Below, piece after piece: positions 12,766 through 25,160 of a stretch of DNA of 64,000 nucleotides (position 1 is its first letter; each line of letters starts with the position of its first letter). A program made the translations under genes and the position numbers. The notes beneath the pieces are model-generated. The model was not told the origin of the DNA. It saw nothing but the letters and a program-made list of their open reading frames with translations, and ran no database searches. Origin of the DNA: Epiperipatus broadwayi (lineage: Eukaryota > Onychophora > Udeonychophora > Euonychophora > Peripatidae); the NCBI GenBank assembly GCA_028023455.1, contig JAQFVV010012420.1, positions 4,338,001 through 4,402,000 on the forward strand, read 5' to 3'.

Positions 12766-13705
12766 CTTGTAAAATTGTAATTAGTTGTCAAAGAATTTTT
12801 TTGTAGTTGCTTCAAATTACTGATTCAGATGTTTTCTTTTGTAAAAGAGAAAGGAATTTTGTTTTTTTTCTCTTATCAAAGTTGGAGATTTGAAAAAATA
12901 AATTTTCTTTTGATTTTTAGTGTATTGATCACAAATTTATTTTATTAATTAGTTAAAAAATATCTGGGGATTTAATAAAAAAAAATGGTAAGAAAAAACA
13001 GACTGCCAGAAATTTGTTTTCATGTGTATTGCTGTAAATTGGATTTTAAAACTAAAGTCAAGGGTTTTTAAGATTTGTTCTTAGAATGTGGCAGAGAGAA
13101 AAAACATCATGAAGTATTGCTGACAAAAAAACTTTGGTGGAAAAGGTTAATTTAAGCTTAGTTCTGAAACTGTCATTATGGAATGCCATCAATTGCTTGA
13201 AGGAAATAAACATTGTTATTGAGTGCATTATGAATTCTTGCCTTGCAAAAATACTGTTTTTTAGAATTATTAAAGAAAGCAATGTGAAATAGAACTCATT
13301 ATAGTACACTGAATTCATTTCCCCTCATCAATATGTAACCCTGTATATTACTGTTCTGTATGCAAATACCTGCTTAATAGAAAAAATGGTCCTGTAAAGA
13401 AGATGAATAAATCTAAATTATTATGCCTCCCATTTTGTAGTTTTACACTTAAAAGAGTATTCTGGAACCTGGATGAAATGTGTCAATTTTGTAAAAAGAA
13501 AATAAAAGCAGAAAGAGGTATACTAAAATCATTTTTTTTATTGGAATTATATTTGGAATTTAGTTCCAGATATTTCTTTATCTTATTAAATCAAATGTAT
13601 TGTGATATGAAAAGAAAAATCACACAGCTCTGGAAAGTAAGTCCCCCCCCCCCATTATTATTTTGAATCTATTTAATATATGGCAATGTTTTTTCTTTTA
13701 CATTA
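12766..13705. other. Unidentified ~0.94-kb block inserted in the 3' LTR
   Basis: This segment is absent from the 5' LTR, where the two flanks are joined near 5140. It is AT-rich with a C-run at 13644-13653. ORFs 13058-13318 (minus) and 13403-13666 (plus) match nothing I recognise, and no terminal repeats or clear target duplication were found. It is either an insertion in this copy or a deletion in the other. Confidence 0.5.
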
Positions 13706-14225
13706 ATACAATTTATAAATTAATTGATATGTATACATTTATGTGTGCATGTGAGATAATATACGATCATGTTAAATCTACCAAATTTATGACCTTAATT
13801 TTTTTTATTGTAAATGAAATTGATAATTAATCACACATACATATGGGTATGTGTTTGTAAATAAAATGTTATTTTATTTTGCATAGTGATATTTTACCAT
13901 ATAATTATACCATATAATTAAATATATCAATCACACAGTTCTTCTTTCCAGTGTCTTTGTTGCCATGACATCGTTTGTCTAATCTTTGATGAAATCTTAC
14001 CGGTAAAAAACATGTTAAGCATAATTCGTCATAGCAAGAAAAATACTAAACTACCCATTATAATAAGCATCACATATTGCAAAAAATTAAATTAAAAATT
14101 ACAAAATATATTCACAATCAAAATTTTACCTTATCTCACTTCCCTTTCCTATTGCAAACAATCACAACTTAACCACAAACAATTTCCTTTTTTTAAAAAA
14201 AAAAATCTATACATATCCTTTAAAA

Positions 14226-14992
14226 CAGTGTTCTTTAACCTTTGGTCTGTGGACCGGGTGCCGGGCCACAGAAGTTTTCTGCCTGTCTGTGCTAGACTGG
14301 CAAAAAAATTTGTAATAACAAAATAATAAGATTTTAAACTTTTAATTAATATAAACAATTTTTATTTATTTTTTCATCTCATTTTAACCCATTTAAAAAA
14401 AAAGAAACAGAATGAAAACAAAATCCAATCAATCATACATAAATTAATGTTTTTCTAATTACCACAGATGTTTATGGGGGGTGGGTGTTAGAATTATTTT
14501 TTTATTATTTTTCTAAAAAAATTCAAAATTAAAAAAAAAGTTTTTTATTATACAAATTCCATATATATATAACTTCATTTTGTATATTTAACATTAAATA
14601 CAAATATTACATTTATCATAATCATTGTCATGTAATTGCACTAGCTGGGATATTTCCCAATATTCAGGTAAATAACATTTTATTCTTGCATGTTTTAACA
14701 ATGAAATAATAAATGTAGCAATGCAGGCACATTAATGAGAATGATTGTTATTGTAGTTTTCTGTAGCAGTATGACTGCACAACTCGAGAAAGCGTTCAGC
14801 ATGTGAAGGTAAGCAACACCATTACAATACATAGTAACTAGTTTGTTGTTTTGGTCAGTTATAATAATTATGCTCATCTAAGGCTAAACAGTTTACAACT
14901 TTAAGAAAATTTATCTATAGATTTCTGCCAGTCCATAAAATCTTATCCTTGTTTTTGCCAGTCCACAGGTGTCAAAAGGTTGAACACCATTG
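14226..14992. mobile_element. hAT-type MITE, 767 bp
   Basis: The termini are inverted: the left end starts CAGTGTTCTTTAACC and the right end, reverse-complemented, starts CAATGGTGTTCAACC. Similarity continues inwards (GTGGACCGGG against CTGTGGACTGG). The element is flanked by 8-bp near-identical repeats, ctttaaaa (14218-14225) and ctttagaa (14993-15000), the length expected for hAT elements. It holds no transposase, so it is non-autonomous. It sits in the PLE 3' UTR and is therefore younger than the PLE. Confidence 0.85.
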
Positions 14993-15018
14993 CTTTAGAA
15001 CATTCAATTAATAATCTA

Positions 15019-15811
15019 TTATTTTCTTTTCTCTTTTTCAATTAACATCCTAATTAATTCTGGTTTTATTTCATTAATGTACATACCTTCCTCTATCATT
15101 CTTTCATTGTATGAATTAATACATTCCAAAGGCTTTATTTCAAAATTTCCATGCTTAAATTTATTCATGTGAATGTAAATAGCAGAAATTTTATCACCTA
15201 AATGCTGCTTTAATCTAGTTTTTAATTTATTTTTACTAATACCAACATATGTCATTTCTTCATTCTTTTTAAAACAATCCAAACATTTTATCAAATAAAC
15301 TGAATTCATAATCTCTAATCTATTATAATACTCATTATTATTAATTAAAAAATTTAAACTTACTTTCTTTTTATAAACTGGACAAATTGAAACATTATAT
15401 TTCCTATTAATCATTTTAACTAATTTCTTAACTTTAATAAATAAATCTCTAGATATATTAAAACCAACATAAATAACTTTTTCTCTATTCCTATCTAATC
15501 CCATTCTATTTCTTATTTTATTTATAAGAAAATAAATGTTCAACTACACCCCTAGGATAATTATTCATAAAACATCCATTCCTTATAATATCAATCTCAT
15601 TCTCAAACAAATTACAATTTGAACATAACTTAATTGTCCTAATAATTTTATTATTAACAATATTAATTTTACTATGATTATCAATATCTGAAAACCAATT
15701 ATTTGACAATCCAAAAAATGGTTTTTTTCTAATCACAGATGTTTCTATAATAACACTACCATTCCTACCAATTTTTTTTAAAAATTTTAACATCCATATA
15801 TTAAATAACAT
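15019..15811 (-). pseudogene. PLE C-terminal region with GIY-YIG endonuclease
   Basis: Two overlapping frames are joined by a frameshift around 15518-15543. The upstream frame (15811-15518) ends with a segment carrying CSNCNLFENEIDIIRNG and NYPRGVVEHLF, resembling the linker after PLE reverse transcriptase, where NGYP-like motifs occur. The downstream 174-aa frame (15543-15019) has the GIY-YIG signature as SVYLIKCLDC (residues 81-90) and YVGIS (99-103), then KTRLKQH with the conserved Arg at 110, and IEEGMYINEIKPEL (150-163) with the acidic/Asn positions. Cys87 and Cys90 fit the Zn-binding insert of PLE-type GIY-YIG domains. The domain itself is uninterrupted, so the copy is fairly young, but the frameshift and truncation make it a fragment. 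Confidence 0.85.
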
Positions 15812-16744
15812 TAATATATTCTTTTTCCATAGTAAACTTTATTTTTTTAACTCTATGGTATAATTCAAAAAATAATCTGCATTTCTTTTATTACCATTGA
15901 AAATCACAAATTACAAAATCGGTTTATTCCTATTATAATTAAAATATTGCTCTTCAGACTTACACATATATATTCCTGCCAAAAACCACTTATGTTTTTA
16001 TAATTATTTATTAATTTGTGATAATATATATGTGCATATATAAGCATATATCTCTATGTAACTCAAAGAAAAAATGGGGAGAGGTTTTTTATTTATACTT
16101 GATATTATATTTCTATAATATATCATTTAGGTTTTACATTATGATTGTTTTATTTGTTTACTTATTTATTATATAAATTAATTACTGAAGTTGAGTCAGT
16201 ATTTGGTGTTCAATTTATCAACTCATCTCACTCTGAAGTAAATACAAATCATAAATTTTGTCTAATTTTTATGCTGTATACCATTTTTACTGAGCTTGAA
16301 TCTGGGATATGTTGTAGAAAAGTGTAGGTGGATGTATCTATAATATTTTTTTAAGTGTTCTTTTTTAAAATGGAGATAGTGATGCATGAAGTTCATGTGA
16401 TTTGGGCTTCATAAAAATACTTTATTGATGGCAAGTTTTGCTGATCCTATAGGGATTGATACAACTAAAAAGTTAATAAGGAAATATAAGTAATGATTAT
16501 TAATTTGATCCCATTTTTATTAATATAGATTTTTATGTCCAGTGCGTTTTTTAATGGGTTGACATAATACGTGAATGTATCATTAAATTGATAAGTGTTC
16601 TTCACAAGTGAGGCTTATAGTAGTGAATTTAACGAACTAAAAACTTAATTGTGGATTTCGCTGTTTAGAAATTTATATCACCCTGTATATGTCTGAAATT
16701 ATTGTAAGGATTGATAGGATAGATTCCTAGTATGATAGTCTATG

Positions 16745-19640
16745 GTTTACTTTCTTGATTGATCTTCACAGTTTTAGAATTGAATATAAAAAAATCACTC
16801 ATAAAGAATAAAATATCCATAGTTATTTTTGAATTTTCACTGACAAGTGTATATTAAATAAAATGAAAAAAAAAAGTTTTTTCGCAATAAAAACTGTATT
16901 AAATAAAACAAAGCAAAAGAAGTGTATGCATAAGATGCATGTAAAATAAAAATAAACAAAAGATTAATTCTTAATAAAATTTATCATTTAAATAAATAAT
17001 AAATGTGAACATTTTATTTTTTAATGATTTCAGTTTCATGGAGTCAAATTGAAATTTCTGTGAATATTATTATTTTTGTTTGTTGAAAGATAGCTTAATT
17101 TAATGTTTTTATTTGCTAGGTTATATAAAATAAAAATGAGTAAATAGTAGTCTATGAATAAAATATATATTAAATAAAAGAAAGGCAAAGACTCTTAAGA
17201 GAAAGTAATAGATAGCAAATCAAATGCAGATAGGAAATTAAATGAAATTCCAAAAACATAACCATTTACAGCAGGCTACCAAATAAAAATGTTAAATCAA
17301 ATTACATTTCAGGAACCAAAACATATATTAATAGGCACTGAAATTGGAACTGGATACAATAACCCTGGAGTCAATAAAAAATAAGATGTCCTCATTTTTT
17401 GTAGTATTTATGGAACAAAAGCATATTAAATATTATTAATTTTCTTATTTTAAATTCATCAGTCATAAGTCTTGAGTGATCATGATTATTAATGGGTAAG
17501 ATAAACTATCAAATAATTTTTTTTTTCTAAGAGATGTTTTTCTAATCTGATTTCACAATGTTATAGATACCTTTTAGGGATAAAGTACTGGTGAATTTTA
17601 GGCAAGAGGATAATGTATCAGTAGTTAAAAAAAATTTCAAATTTGTATATGATGGAATGAAATAGAATTTAATACAGAATATTTTTTATTTATTTATTTA
17701 TTATCATAGCATTTTACAACAATGTACATATAATGAACCAGATAGAAGAAAATCACTCTGATTATATACTTTCAATCTTGATCTTAATTCCAGCTGTACT
17801 CTCACTATTGCAGCAGACTGGCACTGCAAGCAGAGAAGTATAATACCACAGGTAGATGAAATACCAATGGTACCTATAACCAGATCAAAGCTATACAAAG
17901 TATAACCTACAATCACATTTCCAAGCTATAGGACTTCTTGGCTACTAAATTCAAAACCCTGCCATCCAAACCACTTTATTTGTTTTGAGGCTTAACCTCA
18001 GGCACCAGCTAACCACAGGTTATATAATCAGCATGTCCAGATGACAGGTATACAATATAGCACTTGATATATCTCCAAGCTAGCTCCTTTTCTCAATTGT
18101 GCAGGAAAATTTTTAACACACTTGCCCAATAGTTATAATTAACTATAACTTAACCTACTAGTGACGCAGTTATAAGAGAGAAAATCAGACAACAATTAAA
18201 CACACAAATATTTTATTTACACATATTCATAATATTAACACATTACAATAAAAATTTACATATATGCACACACATATTTAAAAATACAATATAAGAATTT
18301 ATGAAGGCAACATTAAAGATTACTGTGGCTGTAGTTATTAAAGTTCATTAAAGTCTTTCATGCATATAACTGTAAAAATATTTAAAATGGGATGATACAG
18401 ATTATATTTACCTAGGATTTTTCTTTTTGGATAGCAAGTCACACTTTCATGGATACTATTCCTAGCTTTTTTTCTGATTTGTTAATTACCAACTGGTTGG
18501 CTTTTATTTCCATCAATGATTTGGCTTCTTACTGATTTTCCATTTTTCAGTGAAGGAGAAATTTTCTGTAGTTCACAGATCATAAGGCATGCATGAGTTC
18601 CAGGTGGAAAGCATTTTATGGTACTAAGGATGAGAACTGAAGGCTAGCTGTACCCTTTGGTTGTTGTTTAGCACTGCATACTGCTAGGTTGTCTTTTGGT
18701 GAATATAGATAGATGCTCCAGTCACTGGAACCACTGATGGCTTTTCACCATCTTCTCTTATTTAAAAGTTTTTTATAAGGCAGTAATGCTGAATGATAAT
18801 TTTGCTGCATCTAATAATGATAATGAATATAGATTATATAAGAATCTATATAAAAAATATCTAGAATATATCTCTCGATCCTTTGATATGCTTTTTTCTC
18901 ATTGTTTCCTATTTATCATTTTTCAATCTGGTTTAATTAATTTTATGTTTCCTTAATTAATTTTGTATTCTGGCTTAATCTAACTTCTTGATTAGATTAA
19001 TCTAATGTTTGATAAGATAATGTCCATAATCTTTTCCTTTGTTTTTTTAATTAGCACAATGGAAGTTATTATTTCTTTTTCTTTTCTTTATCAGCCAAGT
19101 AATCTTTAAATGAATTTAAATTTAAAAGTTTTCTTTTTAGTTCAGTTTGATTTTTACATTTTTATTTAAATTTATAAAAAAGAAAAGTCAGTTTCAACTC
19201 TTTACTTAGAATTAATTCCCCCCTTTCTACTCGCTCTTTACTACTAACCTTTTATTTTGTTAAAACAATAAAATGACACAACACTTCACCTTTGCAAGTT
19301 TTTGTTTAAAAAACCTCTTTCAAATATATTATAATTTATTTCATTATCATCACTTTTCTTTCCTTTTAAAATTAATTTTATCATTTATTAATAAATGATT
19401 TAATATGTAATCACAGAATGTGTTCTCAAACCCATATATTTGTTGGCAGCATCATATATATATATATGTAAAACATAAAAGATTACAACACATTTAGTGA
19501 GAGGTACACTTTAAGTTTAATTATATATATATAACAAAATAAAAATTATATGATATAAAAATATAGAAAATGAAAAAATATTTTTGAACACAAATATCAC
19601 CAAAGTGTAATTGGTTAATACTCTTTGAATGGTAAAAAAA
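16745..19640. other. AT-rich region with two higher-complexity islands
   Basis: 16745-17690 and 18790-19640 hold nothing recognisable beyond TA runs. 17700-18190 and 18410-18780 are visibly less AT-rich and more complex, like remnants of old insertions. The ORF at 17704-17916 (minus) is not protein-like. The stretch 17950-18240 is faintly reminiscent of the 5' part of the repeat family at 26.7 and 51.36 kb (ACTTAACCTACTAG, then ACACACAAAT), but I could not align it convincingly. Confidence 0.5.
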
Positions 19641-19644
19641 TATT

Positions 19645-19986
19645 TTAATTAATGTGAGGTTTGCACTTGTTTATTTTTAAAACATGAGAAATATCTGGCT
19701 CAATTTTACTCAGCTTAAGGTGAAGATCTGATTCAATATTGAGAAAATTTCTATATTTGTTTTTTATTGCAAGCATAGCAGAAAATACACTCTCATACAG
19801 GTATGTGGTACTGAATGGCATTAAAAATTTTAATACTTGTTGAGAAAGTTCAGGATATTCTACCTGGGTAGACAGCCAAAATGGAAACAAACCAATACTC
19901 TGAAATTTCAATTTTAATCCACCATCACTATTATGATCTATAAAAGACACTTTTGTAAAAGGAGAATAATTACTATTTTTCATCAA
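19645..19986 (-). pseudogene. hAT transposase C-terminal fragment (ZBED5/FAM200-like)
   Basis: A 113-aa open frame ends in a natural stop at 19645. It contains FWLSTQVEYPELSQQVLKFL (residues 36-55), then MPFSTTYLYESVFSAMLAIK (56-75) and NKYRNFLNIESDLHLKLSKI (76-95). This is the C-terminal dimerisation block of hAT transposases, closest in pattern to the ZBED5/FAM200 type. The BED finger and the rest of the catalytic core are not found upstream (20.0-21.2 kb), so it is a fragment. It may derive from the family that moves the hAT MITEs in this window, but no terminal repeats link them. Confidence 0.85.
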
Positions 19987-19989
19987 ACC

Positions 19990-21235
19990 TTTATTGTGTT
20001 TTACTTTTTATTTAAAAAAAAAATTGATATAAAAATGAACCAATTATATTTTGTGATATTTTTTTTAAAAATAAAAATATTAAAAAAAATAATTACATAT
20101 TATACATATCTTGTTATTATTTTACTGGTTGCATATCAGTAATGTAGCATTTGCATAACAGTACATGTATAAGTGGCTTTGGCTGCCTTACTGTTCTGAC
20201 ATGACTGATTGTTCTACAATAAGTTAAAATTTATATATATTTTTCTGAATATCATCTGACAAAATTTGTTAATACAAAATTTTTTTGCTTACTGTGTGGA
20301 GATAAAGAGAGATAGATATAATTGAATTGGATTTGGAAAAATCAGGAATAATATTGATAGCGTTTGTAAAGTGTTTTGTTATGCCATTTTAAATATAAAA
20401 AGAAAAAATTAATTTTTATATGTGATACTGCATATGGAGGTTTTAAAATTAAATTGTACGTAAGATTAGTTGTTTTTTTAGTAAGTTTGGAACTAAAGAA
20501 TTTTTTATTTTAAGAAAGAGAGTGGTTTATTTGAAAAAGAAGATAATGTTTTGAGTATAAGATTTAAAAATGTGTTTAAAAATTGCCATTGAAGAAAAGT
20601 TTTTCTCATTTTGTATAAAGGGATTGAAGAGTAGTAGAAAAAACAGTTAAATATAAAGTAGGGGCCTTGAAAAATAAAGAGTATGGATTGCATTTGTATC
20701 CCACAATGCATATATAATAGTCAGAAAAAAAAATAGGCATGCTGTTGTAAAGTGTACTGCATGTGATAAGGTTTATCACTTGAAAGCTTAAATAAGATTA
20801 GAAACAATGTAACAGATGTATGGTAATCCATGTGTAAATGTGACAAAAGAGATGAATTACTTTTACTTTTAAGAAATCATTAGCGAAAATTATGTGAGAA
20901 GTTTAATTTGTTAGCTCCACAATGAGAAATCACGAATAATGCTTGAATCTGTTGATTAACCATTATTCTCTACTATAAATTTATCAGTAAACATTAAACT
21001 GTAAGAATAACAAAAATGATAAAAAAAAGTTTTATTTAGAAAAATCATAAAATATTTATTTTTTATCGAATGATGCCAAGTAGCACGTGAAGTGTGTATG
21101 GTTTTTACGTTATCGTTATCGTAAGTTGAAGCCGAGAATCACTAACTAGAAAATACAAACCCGTTTCCTTTTTTATTTTTTTTATATTCAAATCAGCTCT
21201 GAATTTATCACTATAATTTATCAGTGTCGATGACA
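19990..21235. other. AT-rich stretch without recognised features
   Basis: No gene or element end was identified. The ORFs at 19933-20142 and 20505-20711 are AT-biased and unlike known proteins. A short CpG-containing patch (atcgaatgatgcc ... cgttatcgttatcg) at about 21065-21125 lies next to the inverted-repeat-flanked element and may belong to it. Confidence 0.5.
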
Positions 21236-21567
21236 GCTTCACGTCTACTTTCATAGCCCTTGTGATGTGTTGTGATGTAATGTAGCTTCTTCTTAAACAA
21301 AGTCAAGAATCTCTCAGAAATTATACCAAGAGAAACCTGTTAGCTACTTAATTTTACATTCCCCAGTCTCTAAGTTTTCCCATATTCTGCTCCATCCCAT
21401 TTCCACAACATAATCTTTGTGGGCTGCCAGTAAACTGCAGGCACCATCTTGGACATGCTTGCTATAGTGTATGTAGCCACTAGAGATAATCAAACTATAA
21501 TGGAGCATAGCATATATAAATGCCTAACTAAAAATTTACAGAGTTTCAAAAAAATGAGAAAAAAATT

Positions 21568-21774
21568 ATGAATATAGAGGATATAAATAGGCATATTGAA
21601 GAAATTGATGATGTAGATAACAAGAATGGGCAGCTTTTGAAGAATTTTGGTCAGAGAGTGAACTTGAGCATTGGAAATTTATCAAATATTTATGAGGGAG
21701 AATACACATGGTCTAGACATAATGTATTTCAAACAATATATTATATATTAGTAGAAAAAAGAGGGAGTGAATAA
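21568..21774 (+). pseudogene. APE endonuclease C-terminal relic of the non-LTR element
   Basis: The 68-aa frame ends with NLSNIYEGEYTWSRHNVFQT followed by IYYILVEKRGSE. The family pattern here is GEyTW...S.IDYilv, the C-terminal strand block with the catalytic Asp-His region. In this copy the expected S.ID position reads QTIYY, so the catalytic Asp is lost. The N-terminal endonuclease blocks (YAPT, GDFNA) were not found upstream, so the element is 5'-truncated or decayed. Confidence 0.6.
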
Positions 21775-22649
21775 AGTACAAAAATTAAAGTGTTTGATAA
21801 AAAAGAGAGAGTAGGTAATAGTAATCATAATTTCTTTTATAATAGAAATGGTTAGTAGTGTGATGGAAAATAGTAATAAAAGGAGAAAGAGTAATGAAAG
21901 ATGTGGATGGAGAATGAATGATAAGAATAAGTTAAAAAAAAAAAATAAAAGTAGAAGAAATCATGGAAGAGTTTGCTGAGAATGTATATAAGAACTGGTG
22001 TAGTGAAATAGAAAAGATGGCAAATTTAAGGTGGAAATATTCAGAAGAATAAAACTAAAAGAAAAGTGAGAGTAGTAAAAGTGTAAAAGAGAGGAAATAA
22101 GCATGTAGAGAGTAAAAATGTGCTTTTAAAACAAAGAAAGTGAAAAAGATGTTAATATTAAATTGGAAAACTGTTTAAAAAAAAAGTTGGCTAAAATATA
22201 TAATTATATAGAGAGAATGAAATAAAATTATTGGGTTATTAATAAAAGTGGAAGACATGAGAAAATTTTTTTTTGGAAATATATTAAAGGAATGTAGGGG
22301 AGAAAGAAATATTATTGCTAATGATGAGGGAAAAAAGTGTAGCTCTAGAGAAGAAGCTGAGACAATCTTAAGTAATGGGAATAGAAAAGATGATAAATGT
22401 GAAGGACATAGTAATAACAAACATAAAAGCACATAGTAATGGAAAAATTAGTTTTACAGAAAATAAATAAAATGAGACAAGAAAGAAATTGAAAAGTGGA
22501 GATGGTCATGAATTTAGGAAACAGGGCAAAATCAATCCTATTATCATGTTTAATAAGATGGTAAAGAAGAATTTTCAGATAGCTGAAATAATACAAAAGT
22601 AAGGCTATTATTTATAGAAAAGGATAAGGACTGTAAAAAGTAATCAATT

Positions 22650-24060
22650 ACAGACTGATAGTGGTAACTTTAGTGTTATATAAAGTTTTTGTGTGGCTGG
22701 AAGAATTGCAAAATGGATGGAAGAGAATAATATAGTGGGAGAAATGCAAAAAAGTTTTTGATAGTGTAGTGACACAATTTATTGATATGATTAAGATTAC
22801 AGGTAGATAATTATATATGTTTTTTATAGATATAGACAAGGCATAGAGTAAATTTGTATGTTTAGTAAATTTGGGAATGAATGAAACTTTAGTGGATCTT
22901 ATTAAGAGATTGTATGAAAATAATTACTATATGTATCAATTAGAAAATATAGAATCAGTTAAAGTGAAAAAATGGAGAAGACTAAGGCAAGGATGCCCTA
23001 TATCACATATTTTGTTATATTTAAGAAAAAGGGAGTGAGCAATAGAAAGATTAGGAAGAGGGGTAGAAATGCCATTAGTGGATGCAAAAGGATATATATA
23101 TATATTATCAGATCTTTTATTTGTGGATGATATTTTCTCATGCACAGAAAATAGGGAAGTTATGCTTAAAACATTTACAAGAGTGGGTAAAGAGATGGGA
23201 AATTTAGTGAAGAAAAATCAAAAGTAATGATGATAAATACTGGGGAAAGAGAAGAGAAATAATTTTTATTGGGGGATATAAAGTTAAATGTGGTAACTAT
23301 ATATAATTATTTGGCAATTGTCTTAAGTAATCAGAGAAATTACTTGGATGAATGGGAGAAAGAATTGATAAATGAAGCAAAGAAAAAAAAGGGATTGACA
23401 AAATAATTAACAGTGTTTTCATATAGTAAATATAATGTAGTTAGAACTTTAAAAAAAGTACAAAGAGAAGTAGGAAGACATGGATTAGATGCAGATGTGT
23501 GGATGGCAAAGGAGACAATTCAAGGTTTTATATGAGAGATGCAAAAAGCAAAATGAAAATGTTTGGTAGATTGCAATTTACAGACAATAAGAGAAAAGCC
23601 AAAATAGTATTTACCCGAGTTATGATTTAAAGGACAGGAAAAAGATGGGTGAGAAAGTTAAAATGGTATGCAGAAGATTTGGATAAAGAATTCATATCAG
23701 TATACTTATGCAAAAGATGGGATGAATGCATTAGGAAAATTGTTGAGTAAGGAATGGGATAGAAAAATAGATGCATTAATAAAAAATAGAAAATTGGAGA
23801 TATGGAGAACTAGTACAGAGAGTAAAAGGAGTTTAAATATATATAGAAATAAACAGAATTTTGGGTGTGAGTTAATTTATGATGATAGCAAGAAAAATAG
23901 TTTACTGTTTATGGCTCAAACAGGATCTTTAGCAACAAGGGAATATACACATGAATGGAAAAATATGGATGATTTAGCTGCAAGTTATGTAAGGAAGGCA
24001 TAGAAAATATTAGGCATATATTAATGGAATGTAAATGCCTGCAAACAGAAAGAGTATAAA
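22650..24060 (+). pseudogene. Non-LTR reverse transcriptase relic
   Basis: Fragments in order across frames are: GRIAKWMEENNIVGEMQKSF (about 22693-22760), the usual pre-palm block; VNLGMNETLVDLIKRLYENN (about 22866-22925); RRLRQGCPIS (about 22975-23005), motif B; LLFVDDIFS (about 23115-23140), the catalytic FxDD box with both Asp kept; then ORF 23668-24003 with MAQTGSLATREYTHEWKN, followed out of frame by HILMECKCLQTER (about 24015-24050), a Cys/His tail. The combination of APE endonuclease and a terminal Cys/His motif points to a Jockey/CR1/R1-like group, clade unresolved. There are many stops. Confidence 0.75.
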
Positions 24061-24369
24061 CAATGAAGTTGTGGGAGAATAAATATAAACAAAGTGATTA
24101 TACAGAAAGTGGGTTCTTGATTTTTATGCTGGGTTTGGGGAAAAGATAAAGGGAATTTCAAATATAAAGGCTATAGAATTGACAAAGTTTATATTGTGGA
24201 AATGGGATAGAGCAGGATAGAGAAGAATATGAGAAAAATATAGGGTGGGGAATGGAAAGGGAAGATAAGGTGGCTAACAGGTTTCTTTACACATAGTGGT
24301 TGAGAGATTCCTAACTTCGAAAAAGAAGAAGCCATAGCGCATTACATCACACGCCACCAGCAATTGGGA

Positions 24370-24990
24370 ACCGCTGTTGTAGAGTATATAGGCATATATA
24401 ATATAATATTAAAATAAGCAATATATATATAATGAATCTTGAACGAAAAATATTATGAGATAGTTCACTTTTCACCTTTTTATAGAGTTGTTTTTATAAT
24501 TTTTAAAAATCTGATACAAATTGGGTAGATACATATACAAATGTTCGATTAAAATAACAATACCAAAAAAAAATTCAAGTTTTAAAAATAAATAATATGC
24601 TAAAAAATTATTTGCATTGTTTCCTTAACTAAAAGTAAAAATTAATCCTTTGTCTTGTTTCTAGATATTTCATTTGATTTTATTGTTTCAAAGAAAATAA
24701 ATCAGATCAATAATAGTCTGTCACTATAATCTTAACATTTTTTTTCTTTTTAACTTTTAAACATTGTTTAAAGAATGATATACATGTAAAACATCAAAGT
24801 TTATTTATATTTAGGCTAAAAAAACAATAATTTACTCTGATTTAAAACATTTCTTTTCAAATACTAATTATTTACTTTTTTTTTTTTTTTAGAATTAATT
24901 AATAAAAATAAAAACCAAAATTAATTTCTAATAATGAAAATTAGAAACTTCTCTTTAACATGTATTTGATTTTAAAAATTCCCATACTTA
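24370..24990. other. AT-rich spacer
   Basis: Homopolymer and TA-rich DNA between the non-LTR relic and the hammerhead repeat array. No features were identified. Confidence 0.5.
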
Positions 24991-25160
24991 TATAATGTCA
25001 AAAAACATCACATGATCGTCATTTCTTATTTTTGCTTATAACTGTAATTAAAGAAGGCAAAACTCTCTATACGTAATGCCACTCAGTGCAAGCCAGAGTA
25101 ATAAGTGGATACCAGAAGGCTTGTGCATAAAATCCCCATCTACTGCCTACTCATCCAATA

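Larger units (their letters stand above)
13910..15995 (-). mobile_element. 5'-truncated Penelope-like element (PLE)
   Basis: This block interrupts the 3' LTR: similarity with the 5' LTR stops near 13895 and resumes near 15996. A short repeat tataattat is present at both edges (about 13901-13909 and 15998-16006) and may be the target duplication. Minus-strand coding sequence at 15811-15019 is the C-terminus of a PLE protein. The rest (13910-14217) would be 3' UTR. The reverse transcriptase core is missing. A hAT MITE is inserted just downstream of the stop codon. PLEs insert by reverse transcription and are commonly 5'-truncated. Confidence 0.75.
3838..16735 (+). mobile_element. Nested, non-autonomous LTR retrotransposon with gag relic
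   Basis: Two diverged direct copies of the same sequence lie at 3838-6112 and 9230-16735. Matching blocks in order are 3855-4000 with 9239-9390, 4980-5040 with 9375-9437, 5030-5140 with 12666-12765, 5140-5330 with 13706-13895, and 5355-6112 with 15996-16735. After subtracting the insertions each copy is about 1.25-1.29 kb, as expected for a pair of LTRs. The ~3.1 kb between them contains a plus-strand Gag relic and, just before the downstream copy, a purine tract, so the orientation is plus. No pol was found, so it would be a non-autonomous derivative. A possible 5-bp target duplication (ATAGT) is seen at 3832-3836 and just after 16733, but the exact LTR ends are uncertain. A segmental duplication is the alternative; gag plus the purine tract favours LTRs. 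Confidence 0.65.
9230..16735 (+). repeat. 3' LTR copy, split by three insertions
   Basis: This is the second copy of the ~1.25-kb repeat. It is interrupted by the RTE LINE (9438-12665), an unidentified ~0.94-kb block (12766-13705) and the Penelope-like element with its hAT MITE (about 13910-15995). The intact order is recovered by comparison with 3838-6112. Similarity ends around 16733 (ggatagattcctagta), the same place as in the 5' copy. Confidence 0.6.
21240..24362 (+). mobile_element. Broken non-LTR retrotransposon between inverted repeats
   Basis: The interior encodes, on the plus strand, an APE endonuclease C-terminus, a reverse transcriptase and a C-terminal Zn-finger-like tail, all frameshifted. 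The purine-rich sense strand is typical of non-LTR elements. The flanks are unexpected. 21262-21318 (gtgatgtgttgtgatgtaat, then gtagcttcttcttaaaca) is matched in reverse complement by 24300-24352. Non-LTR elements do not have terminal inverted repeats, so the flanks may be a DNA transposon that carried the LINE, or two opposite insertions. A third copy of the flank motif is at 36957-37020. Confidence 0.6.

Noticed and set aside
22175-23145. Minus-strand Leu/Phe/Ser-rich ORFs resembling membrane proteins
   Set aside because: They are antisense shadows of the purine-rich non-LTR retrotransposon coding strand.
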